A stretch of DNA of 64,000 bases from Ignavibacteriales bacterium (lineage in GTDB: Bacteria > Bacteroidota > Ignavibacteria > Ignavibacteriales > Ignavibacteriaceae): positions 1-64,000 of the forward strand of contig JAGUXE010000275.1 of NCBI GenBank assembly GCA_020061995.1, in the 5' to 3' direction. A model generated the notes under the pieces. It was not told the DNA's origin, searched no databases, and worked only from the letters and a program-made list of their open reading frames with translations. Positions within the stretch are counted from its first letter, which is position 1, and every line of letters begins with the position of its first letter. Shown in pieces: positions 18,223 to 28,700 of this stretch. The translations under genes were made by a program, and so were the position numbers.

Positions 18223-19476
18223 ATGAACATTTCCCCTGTTAGAATAAATCTGCTAAAAAATTTTACTTCTCTCTCTGCAATTCAGTTTTCCAATTATCTT
18301 TTCCCGTTGATTACATTACCTTATCTGGTGCGTGTGCTTGGACCCGAAAAATACGGACTTATAAATTTTGCCGCTGCTTTCGTAGCATATTTTACAACTC
18401 TAACTGATTACGGTTTTAATCTCTCTGCCCCTCGTGAAATATCTATTCATCGTAATGATAAAGATAAGCTTTCTGAAATCTTCAGTTCGGTACTGACAAT
18501 AAAAGTTATTCTATTTTTATCATCATTTATACTCCTCTTTATAGTTGTAAATGGATTTGAAAGATTCAGCGAGTTTGAAGCAATTTATTATATGAGTTTT
18601 GCTGTTGTAGCCGGACAAATCCTTTATCCCGTCTGGTTTTTTCAGGGGATTGAAGAGATGAAGTATTTATCGTTTATAACAATAACACTTCGGGCGGTTT
18701 CGGTTCTCCTCATTTTTTTATTAATCAAATCTGCTGATGATATATTAGTGCTTGTTGCAATAAATAGTTTTACATACATAGTTATGGGGATAATCGGGAT
18801 TGCCCTGGTAATTCTAAAGTTTAAAATCCCATTCAGATTTCCAACGTATAAAACATTGAGGTTCCATTTTTTCGAAGGGGGGCATATCTTCCTATCGACA
18901 GTTGCAATTAACTTATATACATCAACAAACACTTTTCTCTTAGGAATTTTTGCAAACGATACAGTTGTCGGTTATTTCTCTGCGGCTGACAAAATAAGAA
19001 TTGCAGTGCAATCATTCTTTTCAATTTTGTCACAGGCAGTTTATCCCCATCTTGCACTGAAATTCAAAAACTCATTTGAAGACGGAATAGCTATTGTTAA
19101 AAAATTAGTTTTATATGCCGGGAGTTTCAGTTTTTTGTTCTGTTTATTAATTTTAATTTTTGCCGGCGAGATAATTCACTTATTACTTGGTTACCAATAT
19201 GAAGAATCGATAATTGTACTTAGAATAATCTCATTCCTTCCATTCTTGATTTTACTGAGTAACATATATGGTATTCAAACAATGCTTAACATTGGGTACA
19301 AGAAGGAATTCACAATTTTCATAACTTTGGCTGCGGTGATTAATTTAATAATCTCATTGATAATCGTTCCGATTTACTTTGAAATAGGTACAGCATTTTC
19401 GGTTGTAATAACAGAGTTTTTTGTAACATCTTCAATGATTATTTTTTTGTGGAAGAAAGGAAAACTTGGTGTGTAA
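18223..19476 (+). CDS. Wzx-type oligosaccharide flippase (polysaccharide/MOP transporter)
   Basis: 417 residues, about 12 transmembrane helices throughout. The N-terminus LLKNFTSLSAIQFSNYLFPL and ITLPYLVRVLGPEKYGLINF is the signature of the RfbX/Wzx family, and LSAPREISIHRNDKDKLSEI follows the third helix as in that family. It should flip undecaprenyl-linked repeat units across the inner membrane for O-antigen, A-LPS or capsule assembly. It is the first gene of the polysaccharide cluster, followed by glf and glycosyltransferases on the same strand. Confidence 0.9.
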   Translation: MNISPVRINLLKNFTSLSAIQFSNYLFPLITLPYLVRVLGPEKYGLINFAAAFVAYFTTLTDYGFNLSAPREISIHRNDKDKLSEIFSSVLTIKVILFLSSFILLFIVVNGFERFSEFEAIYYMSFAVVAGQILYPVWFFQGIEEMKYLSFITITLRAVSVLLIFLLIKSADDILVLVAINSFTYIVMGIIGIALVILKFKIPFRFPTYKTLRFHFFEGGHIFLSTVAINLYTSTNTFLLGIFANDTVVGYFSAADKIRIAVQSFFSILSQAVYPHLALKFKNSFEDGIAIVKKLVLYAGSFSFLFCLLILIFAGEIIHLLLGYQYEESIIVLRIISFLPFLILLSNIYGIQTMLNIGYKKEFTIFITLAAVINLIISLIIVPIYFEIGTAFSVVITEFFVTSSMIIFLWKKGKLGV

Positions 19477-19483
19477 AATTTAC

Positions 19484-19540
19484 TTCGTGCCTTGCTGACT
19501 ACTTTAAATCACACAATATACCACCAAGTCGCGAAGGCAC
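19484..19540. repeat. Imperfect inverted repeat (GTGCCTT/AAGGCAC)
   Basis: TTCGTGCCTT (19484-19493) and CCACCAAGTCGCGAAGGCAC (19521-19540) form an imperfect hairpin 8 bp after the flippase stop. It belongs to a type of intergenic repeat (CCACCAAG...AAGGCAC) that I know from many bacterial genomes. No poly-T tract follows, so terminator function is uncertain. Confidence 0.45.
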
Positions 19541-19687
19541 AATAAAAACGAAAAATGGTTAATTTGGGAAAAAGAATTAGAATAACGAGATTTTTATCAA
19601 ACTTGTAAAAAAAGTGGCGATAAATTTAGCAAACTTGTAAAAAATATCGGGATGAGAATAGTTTTATGATAAACTCTTTTAATTAAT

Positions 19688-20785
19688 ATGTACGATTATC
19701 TAATTGTCGGTGCCGGATTTGCCGGTGCGGTTATGGCCGAAAGGCTTGCTACTCAACTAAATAAAAAAGTTTTGATTGTTGAGAAGCGGAATCACATTGC
19801 CGGTAATGCTTATGATGAATATGATGAGCACGGAATTCTTGTCCACAAGTATGGTCCACATATTTTCCACACAAATAGTAAACAAGTATTTGATTATCTC
19901 TCTTTATTTACTGAATGGCGTTTTTACGAACACAAAGTATTGGCAAATTACAGGGGAGAACTTTTCCCAATCCCAATAAATAGAATTACAATAAACAAGT
20001 TCTTTGGACTTAATCTGACAACCGACGAAGAAGTTAAAAACTTTTTATTCAGTAAAGCTGAAAAAAGGTATCCGATTATGAACTCGGAAGACATTATTGT
20101 GAATCAAGTCGGAAGAGAATTGTTTGAAGCCTTTTTCAAAAATTATACGAAGAAACAATGGAATCTTGAACCGAATGAATTAGCTCCCTCAGTCTGCGGT
20201 AGAATTCCGGTTAGATTTAATGATGACTGCCGCTACTTTACAGACAAATATCAGTTCATGCCAAAAGAAGGTTACACAAAAATGTTTGAGAAGATGTTGA
20301 ATCACAAAAACATAGAAATCGTATTAAACACCGATTACAAAAAAATTTTAAATGATGTCAATTTTGACAAGGTGATTTACACCGGTCCGATTGATTATTA
20401 CTTTGATTATTTACATGGAAAACTTCCATATCGCTCTATAAGGTTTGAGTGGGAAAATATGGAAGAAGCTTATTATCAATCGACCACGCAAGTTAATTTT
20501 GTCGATTCATCAACGGATTACACTAGAGTAGTTGAACATAAATATCTCTCTGGAGAAATATCAAAAACAACAACAATATCGCGGGAATATCCACATAACA
20601 ATGGAGAGCCGTTTTATCCCATCCCATCTGAAAATAACAGAAAATTGTATAGTAAGTATAAAAAGGAACAGTTTAAGGAAAAGAATACAATCTTTTGCGG
20701 AAGATTAGCAGAATATCAATATTATAATATGGATCAGGTTGTAGGGAATGCAATTATGTTACTGAAGAGATTTTCGAATGGATAA
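19688..20785 (+). CDS. glf: UDP-galactopyranose mutase
   Basis: 365 residues. FAD-binding Rossmann start YDYLIVGAGFAGAVMAERLA (2-21), then VEKRNHIAGNAYDEYDEHGI and VHKYGPHIFHTNSKQVFDYL, all diagnostic of bacterial Glf, with the C-terminal FCGRLAEYQYYNMDQVVGNA. It converts UDP-galactopyranose to UDP-galactofuranose in the cytoplasm. Its presence says the surface glycan made by this cluster contains galactofuranose. Full length for the family. A hairpin (TCAGTCA 20815-20821, TGACTGA 20834-20840) follows the stop. Confidence 0.97.
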   Translation: MYDYLIVGAGFAGAVMAERLATQLNKKVLIVEKRNHIAGNAYDEYDEHGILVHKYGPHIFHTNSKQVFDYLSLFTEWRFYEHKVLANYRGELFPIPINRITINKFFGLNLTTDEEVKNFLFSKAEKRYPIMNSEDIIVNQVGRELFEAFFKNYTKKQWNLEPNELAPSVCGRIPVRFNDDCRYFTDKYQFMPKEGYTKMFEKMLNHKNIEIVLNTDYKKILNDVNFDKVIYTGPIDYYFDYLHGKLPYRSIRFEWENMEEAYYQSTTQVNFVDSSTDYTRVVEHKYLSGEISKTTTISREYPHNNGEPFYPIPSENNRKLYSKYKKEQFKEKNTIFCGRLAEYQYYNMDQVVGNAIMLLKRFSNG

Positions 20786-20900
20786 AGTCATGAATACAAA
20801 TAAAATAGCTTAAATCAGTCAGTTGCAATTGTTTGACTGAGAATCTAAATTATTTATCATAATAACTGAAATTTTAGCAAAACAATATTGTTTGATAAAA

Positions 20901-21120
20901 AATAATCTTTTTTTTAGCATAAAAATATCATTATCCGAATAAAAATCTCATTTATAGCGGGGAAATCTGATTTTATACGTACAAATCTCATTTTTAGCTG
21001 AAAAATATAGTTTCCCGGTTAAAAATCTAATTTATAGCGTAAAAAGATAATTTTTAGCGCAATAATCTGATTATTTGCGATAAAAATTATATTTTGCAAT
21101 TAAGAATTTATTTTGTTGGA
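20901..21120. repeat. Degenerate 20-bp tandem repeat with phased A/T tracts
   Basis: Eleven successive 20-bp units start exactly at 20901, 20921, 20941 and so on to 21101. Consensus is AAAAATCT-N-ATTTTTAGCG-N; the best units are at 20941, 20981, 21021 and 21041, with decay at both ends. Each unit places an A-run and a T-run about 10 bp apart, so short A/T tracts recur every helical turn for about 200 bp, which predicts curved DNA. The period is not a multiple of three, so it is not coding. It sits in the 470-bp gap between glf and the HTH gene; nothing else is seen there. Confidence 0.85.
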
Positions 21121-21256
21121 AAAATAAATTTGTTTTACACAGATATCAATATTATTTACTCTTAAAATGTTTTATTTACGGATATGTCTGATCCTGAACT
21201 TATAATTCGGGTAGTTCTAACAACACTTAGCAGTAAAAACAAAAGAGAAATTAAAA

Positions 21257-21607
21257 ATGTTAAAATACAATCTCAACAAAGCATTTAGACTTAGAGGTAT
21301 TGCTAGTCCGGTTCAGTTTTTAATTGGAAGAGGATATAACAAAGATACAGCTTATCGCTTATTAAATAATGGTATCAAAAGTTTGCAATTGTATCAAATC
21401 GAAGATATTTGTAAGTGGTTGAATTGCACACCTAATGATATGTTAGAGTGGATTCCCGAATTAAATGAAAACGCGACTGATTATTCCGCATTAAAGCAAT
21501 TGATGCCGGAAAACAACACTGATTTTCTAAATGCGACACGGGATATTCCGCTAAATAAAATTCCTGAACTACTTAAAAAGGTTGTGGAGAAGAAGTTGGA
21601 ATTATGA
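21257..21607 (+). CDS. Small HTH (XRE-like) protein coupled to a glycosyltransferase gene
   Basis: 116 residues. LNKAFRLRGIASPVQFLIGRG, then YNKDTAYRLLNNGIKSLQL and IEDICKWLNCTPNDMLEW fit the short Cro/C1-type HTH seen in YozG-like regulators (HTH_26). The C-terminal 45 residues are not assigned. The stop overlaps the ATG of the GT2 gene (ATGA), so it is translationally coupled to the polysaccharide operon; it may control that operon, perhaps through the repeat array that ends about 135 bp upstream of its start. That link is inferred. Confidence 0.8.
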   Translation: MLKYNLNKAFRLRGIASPVQFLIGRGYNKDTAYRLLNNGIKSLQLYQIEDICKWLNCTPNDMLEWIPELNENATDYSALKQLMPENNTDFLNATRDIPLNKIPELLKKVVEKKLEL

Positions 21608-22560
21608 GCGAATCTCTTGAATCACAATATGATTTAAATACAAAAATTTCCGAGAGTGGTAAACAGTTACCACTTGTTACTGTTAATATTCTTTCCTTCA
21701 ATAGGAAGGATGAATTAAGAAACACGCTTACTAAAGTATATGAACAGGATTATAAAAATATTGAAGTTATAGTTGTTGACAATGCTTCATCAGATGGTTC
21801 TCCTGAAATGGTTGCACAAGAATTCCCCAATGTAATTTTAATTAAATTAGAGAAAAATATTGGTATAGCGGGATGGAACAGAGGTTTTGAAATTGCCAAA
21901 GGGGAGTATGTCCTTGTTTTGGATGATGATAGTTATCCGGATAAGCAGACGATTCAACGTGGGATTTTAGTTATGAATAATCACGCCAACTATGGTGCCA
22001 TAGCGTTCAATATTTTTAATCTTCGTTATGAAAAATCTGAAACAGAAGATTTTCTAGAAAATCCCTATTTCTTTAATGGTTGTGGTGCCTTAATAAGAAA
22101 ATCAATTTTTGATCTAATTGGATATTACTCCGAGTTGATTTTTATATATTATAATGAACTGGAGTTTTGTTCCCGTCTTTATGATTGTGGATATAAAGTT
22201 ACTTATTTAAAAGATACGAATTGTTTTCATAATCAAAGTATAGTTTCCAGAGGGGAGATGAAATCAGGTGAAAATCCATTTAATAGTGAATATAGATTCT
22301 TTCATTATTTTGTAAGTTACTCCGTTTTTTTAATATTGCGAATTAATATTTACCCTGGAATAATATTTCTGTTTAAGTGGTTTTTTAATAGAATTATTGT
22401 GGCAACACAAAAGTTCTATTGGAGGTCTTTCTTTAAAGCATTTTTGCAGATTGTTTCCAGTTTGGAAGTTTTGATTCGGCACAGAAAAACATTATCAATG
22501 AAAGTTCAAAGATTCTATAACTTTGGGAATATTCCCTTGGTAGAGCATGAAATACGATAA
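21604..22560 (+). CDS. GT2 family glycosyltransferase (rhamnosyltransferase-like)
   Basis: 318 residues. GT-A fold: VTVNILSFNRKDELRNTL (25-42), VVDNASSDGSPEMVA, GIAGWNRGFEIAKGEY and the metal-binding LVLDDDSYPD. The acceptor-domain YFNGCGALIRKSIFDLIGYY and FIYYNELEFCSRLYDCGYKV follow, as in WbbL-type enzymes. The C-terminus has hydrophobic segments (residues about 235-265) that probably touch the membrane. It should add one sugar to the lipid-linked surface glycan; donor unknown. Overlaps both neighbours. Confidence 0.9.
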   Translation: MSESLESQYDLNTKISESGKQLPLVTVNILSFNRKDELRNTLTKVYEQDYKNIEVIVVDNASSDGSPEMVAQEFPNVILIKLEKNIGIAGWNRGFEIAKGEYVLVLDDDSYPDKQTIQRGILVMNNHANYGAIAFNIFNLRYEKSETEDFLENPYFFNGCGALIRKSIFDLIGYYSELIFIYYNELEFCSRLYDCGYKVTYLKDTNCFHNQSIVSRGEMKSGENPFNSEYRFFHYFVSYSVFLILRINIYPGIIFLFKWFFNRIIVATQKFYWRSFFKAFLQIVSSLEVLIRHRKTLSMKVQRFYNFGNIPLVEHEIR

Positions 22561-23713
22561 AAAAATAGACAAACCAGTCTTAATTACTTATCTGAATAAT
22601 TCTATCGCCTTTGTTATTTATTCGTTGTTGAAAAAAAATTTACCTACAGGCCAAACTGGGGGGAAAACTTTATTTATTAATACAGGGCAGATTGGCGATC
22701 TAACTATCTCAACAGTATTATTGAAAAATATTTTAGATGATCCCCGCTTTGAAGAAGAGATATACTTTTTAATTAAAAACAATTACATTGAGATTTTTAA
22801 GTATTTCCCACCTCAACTTAAAATAATTGAATGGAATTATTCAAAGTATAAATTCAACTTAATCTATAGGATTAGATTCTTAATTTCAATCAGGCGTATA
22901 GGGTTTAGAAATTGTTTTAATCTGACTGCAGGGAGAGGTGTTACTGTTGATGAATTAGCACTTTTAAGCGGTGCTCAATGTATATATGCATTGAATTCCA
23001 ATTTTAGATACCTTAAGAATTTGTATGGCATTTTCTTAAACAAACAATATACTGATATCCTTTCTGCTGATAGTATGAACGAATACGAGAAGCATTTTAC
23101 TGTGCTAGAAAAACTGGGTATACCGATTAATACCAGAAAGACTTCATTATATATTAATGATACTGAGATGTTAAATGCTAGATGCAGATTAGCCAGTTTG
23201 GGAGTTGAGAAGTATTTAGTGATTAGTCCATTTAGTGATCTCACTATAAAAAATTGGAGTGTTGATAAGTTTAATAAACTCATCTCAGAAATATTAATTA
23301 GATATTCAACTATAACCATTATATTGATTGGTAGTATTTGGCAATATGAAAAAATTTCAAAATCTATTCCTTTTAATCCAAAGTTGATAAATTTAGCTGG
23401 CAGTTTATCAATCATTGAAAGTATTGCGCTGCTAAAAGAGGCAATCCTTTTTATTGGTAACGATTCAGGTTTTACTCACATATCAAAAGCACTAGAAATT
23501 CCCACGATTGCGATTATCGGAGGTGGTTCCTATGGGAATTTCTTTCCTTATGGTACAAATGAAAATATAAGTTATTTCTATGCAGTAAAGGAGTGTTTTA
23601 AGTGCGAGTGGAGATGTATACATAATTTTGCTCATTGTTTAGACGATGTTCAAGTTGAAGACGTTTTAATAACGGCAAATAAAATAATTGAATCTAATAT
23701 AACCCCCGTTTAA
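22547..23713 (+). CDS. GT9 family glycosyltransferase (heptosyltransferase-like)
   Basis: 388 residues with the GT9 (ADP-heptose:LPS heptosyltransferase) features: FINTGQIGDLTISTVLLKNI (about 43-62), VISPFSDLTIKNWSVDKFNK at the start of the second Rossmann domain, and FIGNDSGFTHISKALEIP with IAIIGGGSYGNFFPYG near 300-330. A Cys-rich tail (CFKCEWRCIHNFAHC) follows, as in several bacterial GT9 members. It probably builds LPS core or a related glycan at the inner membrane face. Residues about 31-39 (LPTGQTGG) look like a small in-frame insertion before the first strand. Confidence 0.88.
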   Translation: MKYDKKIDKPVLITYLNNSIAFVIYSLLKKNLPTGQTGGKTLFINTGQIGDLTISTVLLKNILDDPRFEEEIYFLIKNNYIEIFKYFPPQLKIIEWNYSKYKFNLIYRIRFLISIRRIGFRNCFNLTAGRGVTVDELALLSGAQCIYALNSNFRYLKNLYGIFLNKQYTDILSADSMNEYEKHFTVLEKLGIPINTRKTSLYINDTEMLNARCRLASLGVEKYLVISPFSDLTIKNWSVDKFNKLISEILIRYSTITIILIGSIWQYEKISKSIPFNPKLINLAGSLSIIESIALLKEAILFIGNDSGFTHISKALEIPTIAIIGGGSYGNFFPYGTNENISYFYAVKECFKCEWRCIHNFAHCLDDVQVEDVLITANKIIESNITPV

Positions 23714-23783
23714 TTTTGTTGGATGTTACCAGACTTTCGAATAAATTATTTGTCTGATTTAATAAGGCTAACCATATTATAGA

Positions 23784-24530
23784 ATGAGTAATTATATAAT
23801 TAATAGCGTGAAAATTTTAAATGTTGATTTAAAACTTTTTAATACAAAATCACTATTCGAGGTTATAGAGAAAAGTATTAAAAATAAGAGCATCCAAAAT
23901 ATTATTGCAAGTGATTTTAGGCACATTGACTATTTCTCTAAAGGTCGTCACATTCATTCAGATACACTCGTTTATCCTGACTCGACAGGGACCTATTTAG
24001 CTCTCAAATTTTTTTATTTTTTTCGAACTTTTGGTTTTAAAAGAATCGTGAGTACGGACTTTCACCTCCAACTTCTTCACTTTGCTTCTGAAAAGGGTTT
24101 TAAACTTTTCTTGTTGGGAGACACCCATGAAAATATTTTAAATTTTCAAAATGAAGTTAAAAAAAAATATCCAAAACTTAATGTGGTTGGTGTTTCAGAC
24201 GGGTATAAAGGTATAATGAGAACAGAAATTTTCGATGAAATAAATAATTCCAATGTCGATATTATTTTAATTGGGCTTGGGGTTCCAAAACAGGAGAAGT
24301 GGCTGACTCAAAATTCGGATAAATTGAATGTTCCAGTGAGAATTACGGTAGGGGCATTATTTAGCTTTTATGGTGGAAAATATAGACGGGCTCCTAAATT
24401 TTTCCGTATTTTTTATCTTGAGTGGTTTTATCGGTTTTGCAGAGAACCCCAAAGATTGTTTGCTAGGTATTTCATACTTTACCCAAAAGTAATTTTCTTA
24501 ATAGTGATGGAAAAATGGTTCGGAAAATAG
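23784..24530 (+). CDS. WecG/TagA/CpsF family glycosyltransferase (GT26)
   Basis: 248 residues. Family motifs in order: YPDSTGTYLALKF (the Asp-x-x-Gly segment of the active site), LFLLGDTHENILNFQNEVKK, VGVSDGYKG, ILIGLGVPKQEKWL, and the C-terminal VGALFSFYGGKYRRAPKFF, RFCREPQRLFARY. GT26 enzymes transfer N-acetylmannosamine or glucose-type sugars to lipid-linked carriers. It overlaps the next gene by 16 bp, so it is part of the polysaccharide operon. Exact donor is not readable from sequence. Confidence 0.93.
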   Translation: MSNYIINSVKILNVDLKLFNTKSLFEVIEKSIKNKSIQNIIASDFRHIDYFSKGRHIHSDTLVYPDSTGTYLALKFFYFFRTFGFKRIVSTDFHLQLLHFASEKGFKLFLLGDTHENILNFQNEVKKKYPKLNVVGVSDGYKGIMRTEIFDEINNSNVDIILIGLGVPKQEKWLTQNSDKLNVPVRITVGALFSFYGGKYRRAPKFFRIFYLEWFYRFCREPQRLFARYFILYPKVIFLIVMEKWFGK

Positions 24531-25639
24531 CTTTTATTTGTCCTGATATTGGAATTGATTTCGGAAGAACACGGGTAATTCTAAACCTTTTAACTATACT
24601 AGCTGAATCATATAAAAACTATAAAGTATATTTAATTACGAATTCAGGTAGCAATCTTGAGCCATTTAATAAGTTAAATCTTGAATGTTTTTTAATACCC
24701 ATTTCTATTAGACACCGTAATTTATTTAAGTTCTGTTCTTCACTTTTTAAACTCTTCATGTTTATAAAAAAGAACAATGTTGACATTATCCATTCACACC
24801 ATCGTTATACTGATTTATTGGTTTACTTTTTAGGTTGGTTAATTAAAATTAAAAAAATTTCAACGGCTCACTCATTTGTATATGGTAGTAAATTTCTTAG
24901 CTTCAAATCGGATATAGTCGTATGTGTTAGTAAAGCTCTAGAGAGCTATCTGAAAGCTGAGTTTCATATTTCACGTTCAAAACTTGAAATAATCCCAAAC
25001 GGTGTACTAAGTGTAAATGAGAATATTCCAAAAAAGAAATCAAACTTTTGCGATAAAACATTAAATTTTTTATGTATAGGTAGGTTTGATTATGAAAAAG
25101 GTCAAGATGTATTGCTCGAAGCAGTTTACGAATTAATTTGTGCAAATCATTTTATTAATTTATCGTTGGTTGGTGGATATTCAAGTATACCCATTAAATA
25201 CCCTCCTGAATATAATGTTAAGAGTAAAAAATTTAGAGATAAGCTAGAGTGGCAAATTGAGAAAACACAAAGCTTAAGAATTTTTGAATCGAAAGAAACG
25301 CCATGGGAAAAAATATCCAATGCTGATGTAATAATAATACCATCCAGGATAGAATCTTTTGGGTTGGTTGCGATCGAAGCAGGGTTGGTACATAGATGTG
25401 TAATTGCTGCTGAAACCGGTGGTCTTCCAGAAATAATAAAAAACAAAGAAAATGGGTTGTTGTTTCAGTCGGAAAACATCGAAGATTTAAAAGAAAAAAT
25501 TATATTTGCCCTAAATAATAGAGAGCTAATAACAATTATGGGTGAAAATCTATATAGGGATGTTATTAATAATTTTACCGCTGAATTGATGACGAAAAAA
25601 TATGTGGCGCTCTATGAAAAGTTATTGAATCAAACCTAA
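24515..25639 (+). CDS. GT4 family glycosyltransferase (group 1)
   Basis: 374 residues of GT-B fold. The N-terminal domain carries FGRTRVILNLLTIL and DIIHSHHRYTDLLVYFLG; the C-terminal domain has LCIGRFDYEKGQDVLLEAV and the donor-binding IIPSRIESFGLVAIEAGLVH with the EX7E pair (E in RIESF and in IEAG). The start overlaps the WecG-like gene. It is the last glycosyltransferase of the cluster, 100 bp before porU. Donor and acceptor unknown. Confidence 0.92.
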   Translation: MVRKIAFICPDIGIDFGRTRVILNLLTILAESYKNYKVYLITNSGSNLEPFNKLNLECFLIPISIRHRNLFKFCSSLFKLFMFIKKNNVDIIHSHHRYTDLLVYFLGWLIKIKKISTAHSFVYGSKFLSFKSDIVVCVSKALESYLKAEFHISRSKLEIIPNGVLSVNENIPKKKSNFCDKTLNFLCIGRFDYEKGQDVLLEAVYELICANHFINLSLVGGYSSIPIKYPPEYNVKSKKFRDKLEWQIEKTQSLRIFESKETPWEKISNADVIIIPSRIESFGLVAIEAGLVHRCVIAAETGGLPEIIKNKENGLLFQSENIEDLKEKIIFALNNRELITIMGENLYRDVINNFTAELMTKKYVALYEKLLNQT

Positions 25640-25741
25640 CATATTACACTAAATTTCGTTAGAAGATCTCTTTAATGTGTTTTTTTATAGAATTCTAATT
25701 AATACATTTATGCTACTATTTATTACATTATTTTCTACACT

Positions 25742-28700
25742 ATGAAAAAAATTTTAATTATTTCGATTGCCTTATTCATCTCCTCATTTGCTCAACTTCG
25801 TCTTATTAATGAAGAGATCAATGGAGCAAATTATATACTAACATTTTCCAATGAAACTACTTATGGAATTGTGGCAAATGAGGGGAGGGATGTGATTCAA
25901 TTCTCCGAATACTTTGAACAAGAAAGAAAATCTCTTTATCTCTTGCCAACATTCGATCTGTTTATTTCTATACCACATAACTTCACTCATGGTATAAGTT
26001 ATCGTGTGTTATCAGATAAAGTTATAAAAGCTCTTCCGAAGCCAAGTTCACAAATAGTACTAGATAAGCAGAATAGCTTCTTGTCTGATGAAATGGATTT
26101 AACATCTTCAATGAATACTAATTCCTTCTTAACCAAACTTGGTTATTTATGGATTGGTAATAACTATTGTATTCATCTAAAAATTTCTCCATACTCAATT
26201 AATGCAGATATTAGGGGGACTCATGAAGTAAAAGAATTCAATATTGAATTAAAATTCCCCCAACCTTTTGATGCTTCAATGCTTAATGAGGAGCAAACAC
26301 CGGAACCTCCAATTTCAAACCATTTCAATAATTTGTTAAATGCTAAAGTTCAATCAGAGAATTATTCCGGACGTTGGATTGATTACTCAAATACATACGC
26401 TAAAATGGGAGTCGCGCAGGATGGTGTATATAGAATAAGTTATTCTGATCTTATTAACTTGGGATTTCCTCTCCAGCAAATAAATCCAAAGAAATTGGCC
26501 ATCGTAATGAAAGGAAATCAGATTCCAATATATGTAGCTGGTGAGGCTGATGATTCCTTTGATCAAGAAGATTTCATTGAATTTGTTGGCATTCGAAATA
26601 TGGGGGGCAAACATAGGGAAATTAACAATTATGGAGAACCATATAACGAGTTTATAGGTAGATATTCGGATACTACGATTTATTGGCTAACATGGGGGAA
26701 TGAGTATGGGTTAAGAGTTCAACAAAGTTTCAGTACAGAACCTTCTATGGATACTCTAAAATACTATCATGAGCTTATTCATTATGAGATAAATAACTGG
26801 TTTGATTTTTCAATGGCTGACTTGGTGAGGAGAGAAATGCCAAACTGGTATGAAAATAAGACATGGCATCAAAATAATATTGGGGTAGGTGTACGGAGTT
26901 TTACTTTTAACGTTAGTGAATTATTTCCCAATCGTCAATTTCATGTTTTTTCAAAGCAACAAAGTTACGCATCAAGTATCACTAATAATGCTCATTTACT
27001 TGGAATATCCGTTAACTCTTTATCTATCCAAGATTCAGGTTACATAAATAAATATCAGCAAAAACTTTTGAAAGGTAGTTATAACTCATCGCTCATTAAC
27101 AATGGTAATAATACACTTAAAATTACTTCATTTGCTACAGGTTCTAATCCTAATGCTTGCATCTTTGATTGGTATGAAGTTGAATATCCAAGATATCTAA
27201 GAACATACAATGACTCACTATTAACTAGATTTCCATTTTTAGATTCAACCCCAACACCTAAATTACTGGAGATTACAAATGTAACAACTGATAGTATAAT
27301 AGTCTGGAAATATGGAAATGAGTTCAAGCGATTTGTTATCCCACGAACTGGTTCAAATTTATACATTAGTGATACACTTAATAATCAATCTAAATTTGCT
27401 TTAATTAAAGAAAGCAAAATACTAAAACCAAAAATCTATTACGCAAAACAGTTTTTGGATTTAAGCTCCTCTGAGAATAGAGCCGACTATATTGGAATCA
27501 CTCATAAGAGATTTAAAGAGATTGCGAATAGTTATGCAAATTTCATTTCGAATCATTATAATGTAAATGCAAAAATTGTCGATGTCGAAGATATTTATGA
27601 TCAATTCAGTTATGGGTTTTTCAATCCCGAAGCAATTAAAGAATTTTTAAAAACTGCTCACTCAAATTGGCAATTACCAAAACCTAAATATGTAACCCTG
27701 ATCGGTGGGGCTACTTATGATTATAATGCCAACAAAACAAAATTTCAAAATTCGCCCCCTGTCTATAATTATGTCCCATCTTTTGGAGCATCGGTAAGTG
27801 ATAATTGGTTCGTAACATGGGATACTACCGGGGCTTATATCCCTCAAATGAATATTGGAAGAATCCCTGTTAAAAATGAATCGGAGTTTCAAAATTATTT
27901 TAATAAACATGTCAATTATGTCAGCAATCCGTTCAATGAGTGGAATAAGAACTATCTTTTCTTCTCAGGTGGTACGGGAACCGATCAGAATCAGCTTAAC
28001 CAGTTGAGAGAAGTCAATAATTTTGTAGTTAATAATTATGTTTCACCGGCACCGATTGGGGGTAATTCAACCCATTTTTATAAGACAATTAATCCGACTA
28101 CCAATTTTGGTCCCTACACCCCCGAGCAATTTCAAAAAGCAATTGATGACGGGGCGGTATTCATTTCTTATCTTGGTCATAGTGGAACTCAAACTTGGGA
28201 TAATTCTATTACTCAACCGGCGCAGCTTAAAAATAAAGTTAATAGAAGTCCTTTAATAACTGATTTTGGATGTTCTACAGCAAGATTTGCCGAACCGGAT
28301 GTTACATCTTTCTCACAATTGTTTGTACTATCCAATGAAGGACAGGCGATTGCTTACATCGGTAATGCTTCTCTCGGATTTTTATCCACTTCAACGATTG
28401 CTCCTAAATTATTTTATAAAAAAGTATTGCAAGATTCTGTTTATAATATAAGCGAGGCATTAAAACTTGCAAAACTTGAAATGCTTCAGACTTACGGAAG
28501 TTCAGGGGTTTATCAACTTTTTGCTTTAACAAATACATTAATCGGTGATCCGATAATTAATCTCTCCATTCCACCAAAACCAAACTTAACAATTACATCA
28601 AGCAGAGTGGAACTTTCGAACAACACCCCTTCGGATGATATCGATTCTATAACTATTAATCTTAATTATCTGAATACAGGAAAAGTTACCTCTGATTCAT

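Noticed and set aside
20901..21120. CRISPR array
   Set aside because: Repeat units are adjacent with no spacers, diverge strongly, and no cas gene is near.
22975..23415. 146-codon minus-strand frame inside the GT9 gene
   Set aside because: The GT9 frame has clear family motifs across the same bases; the antisense peptide has none.
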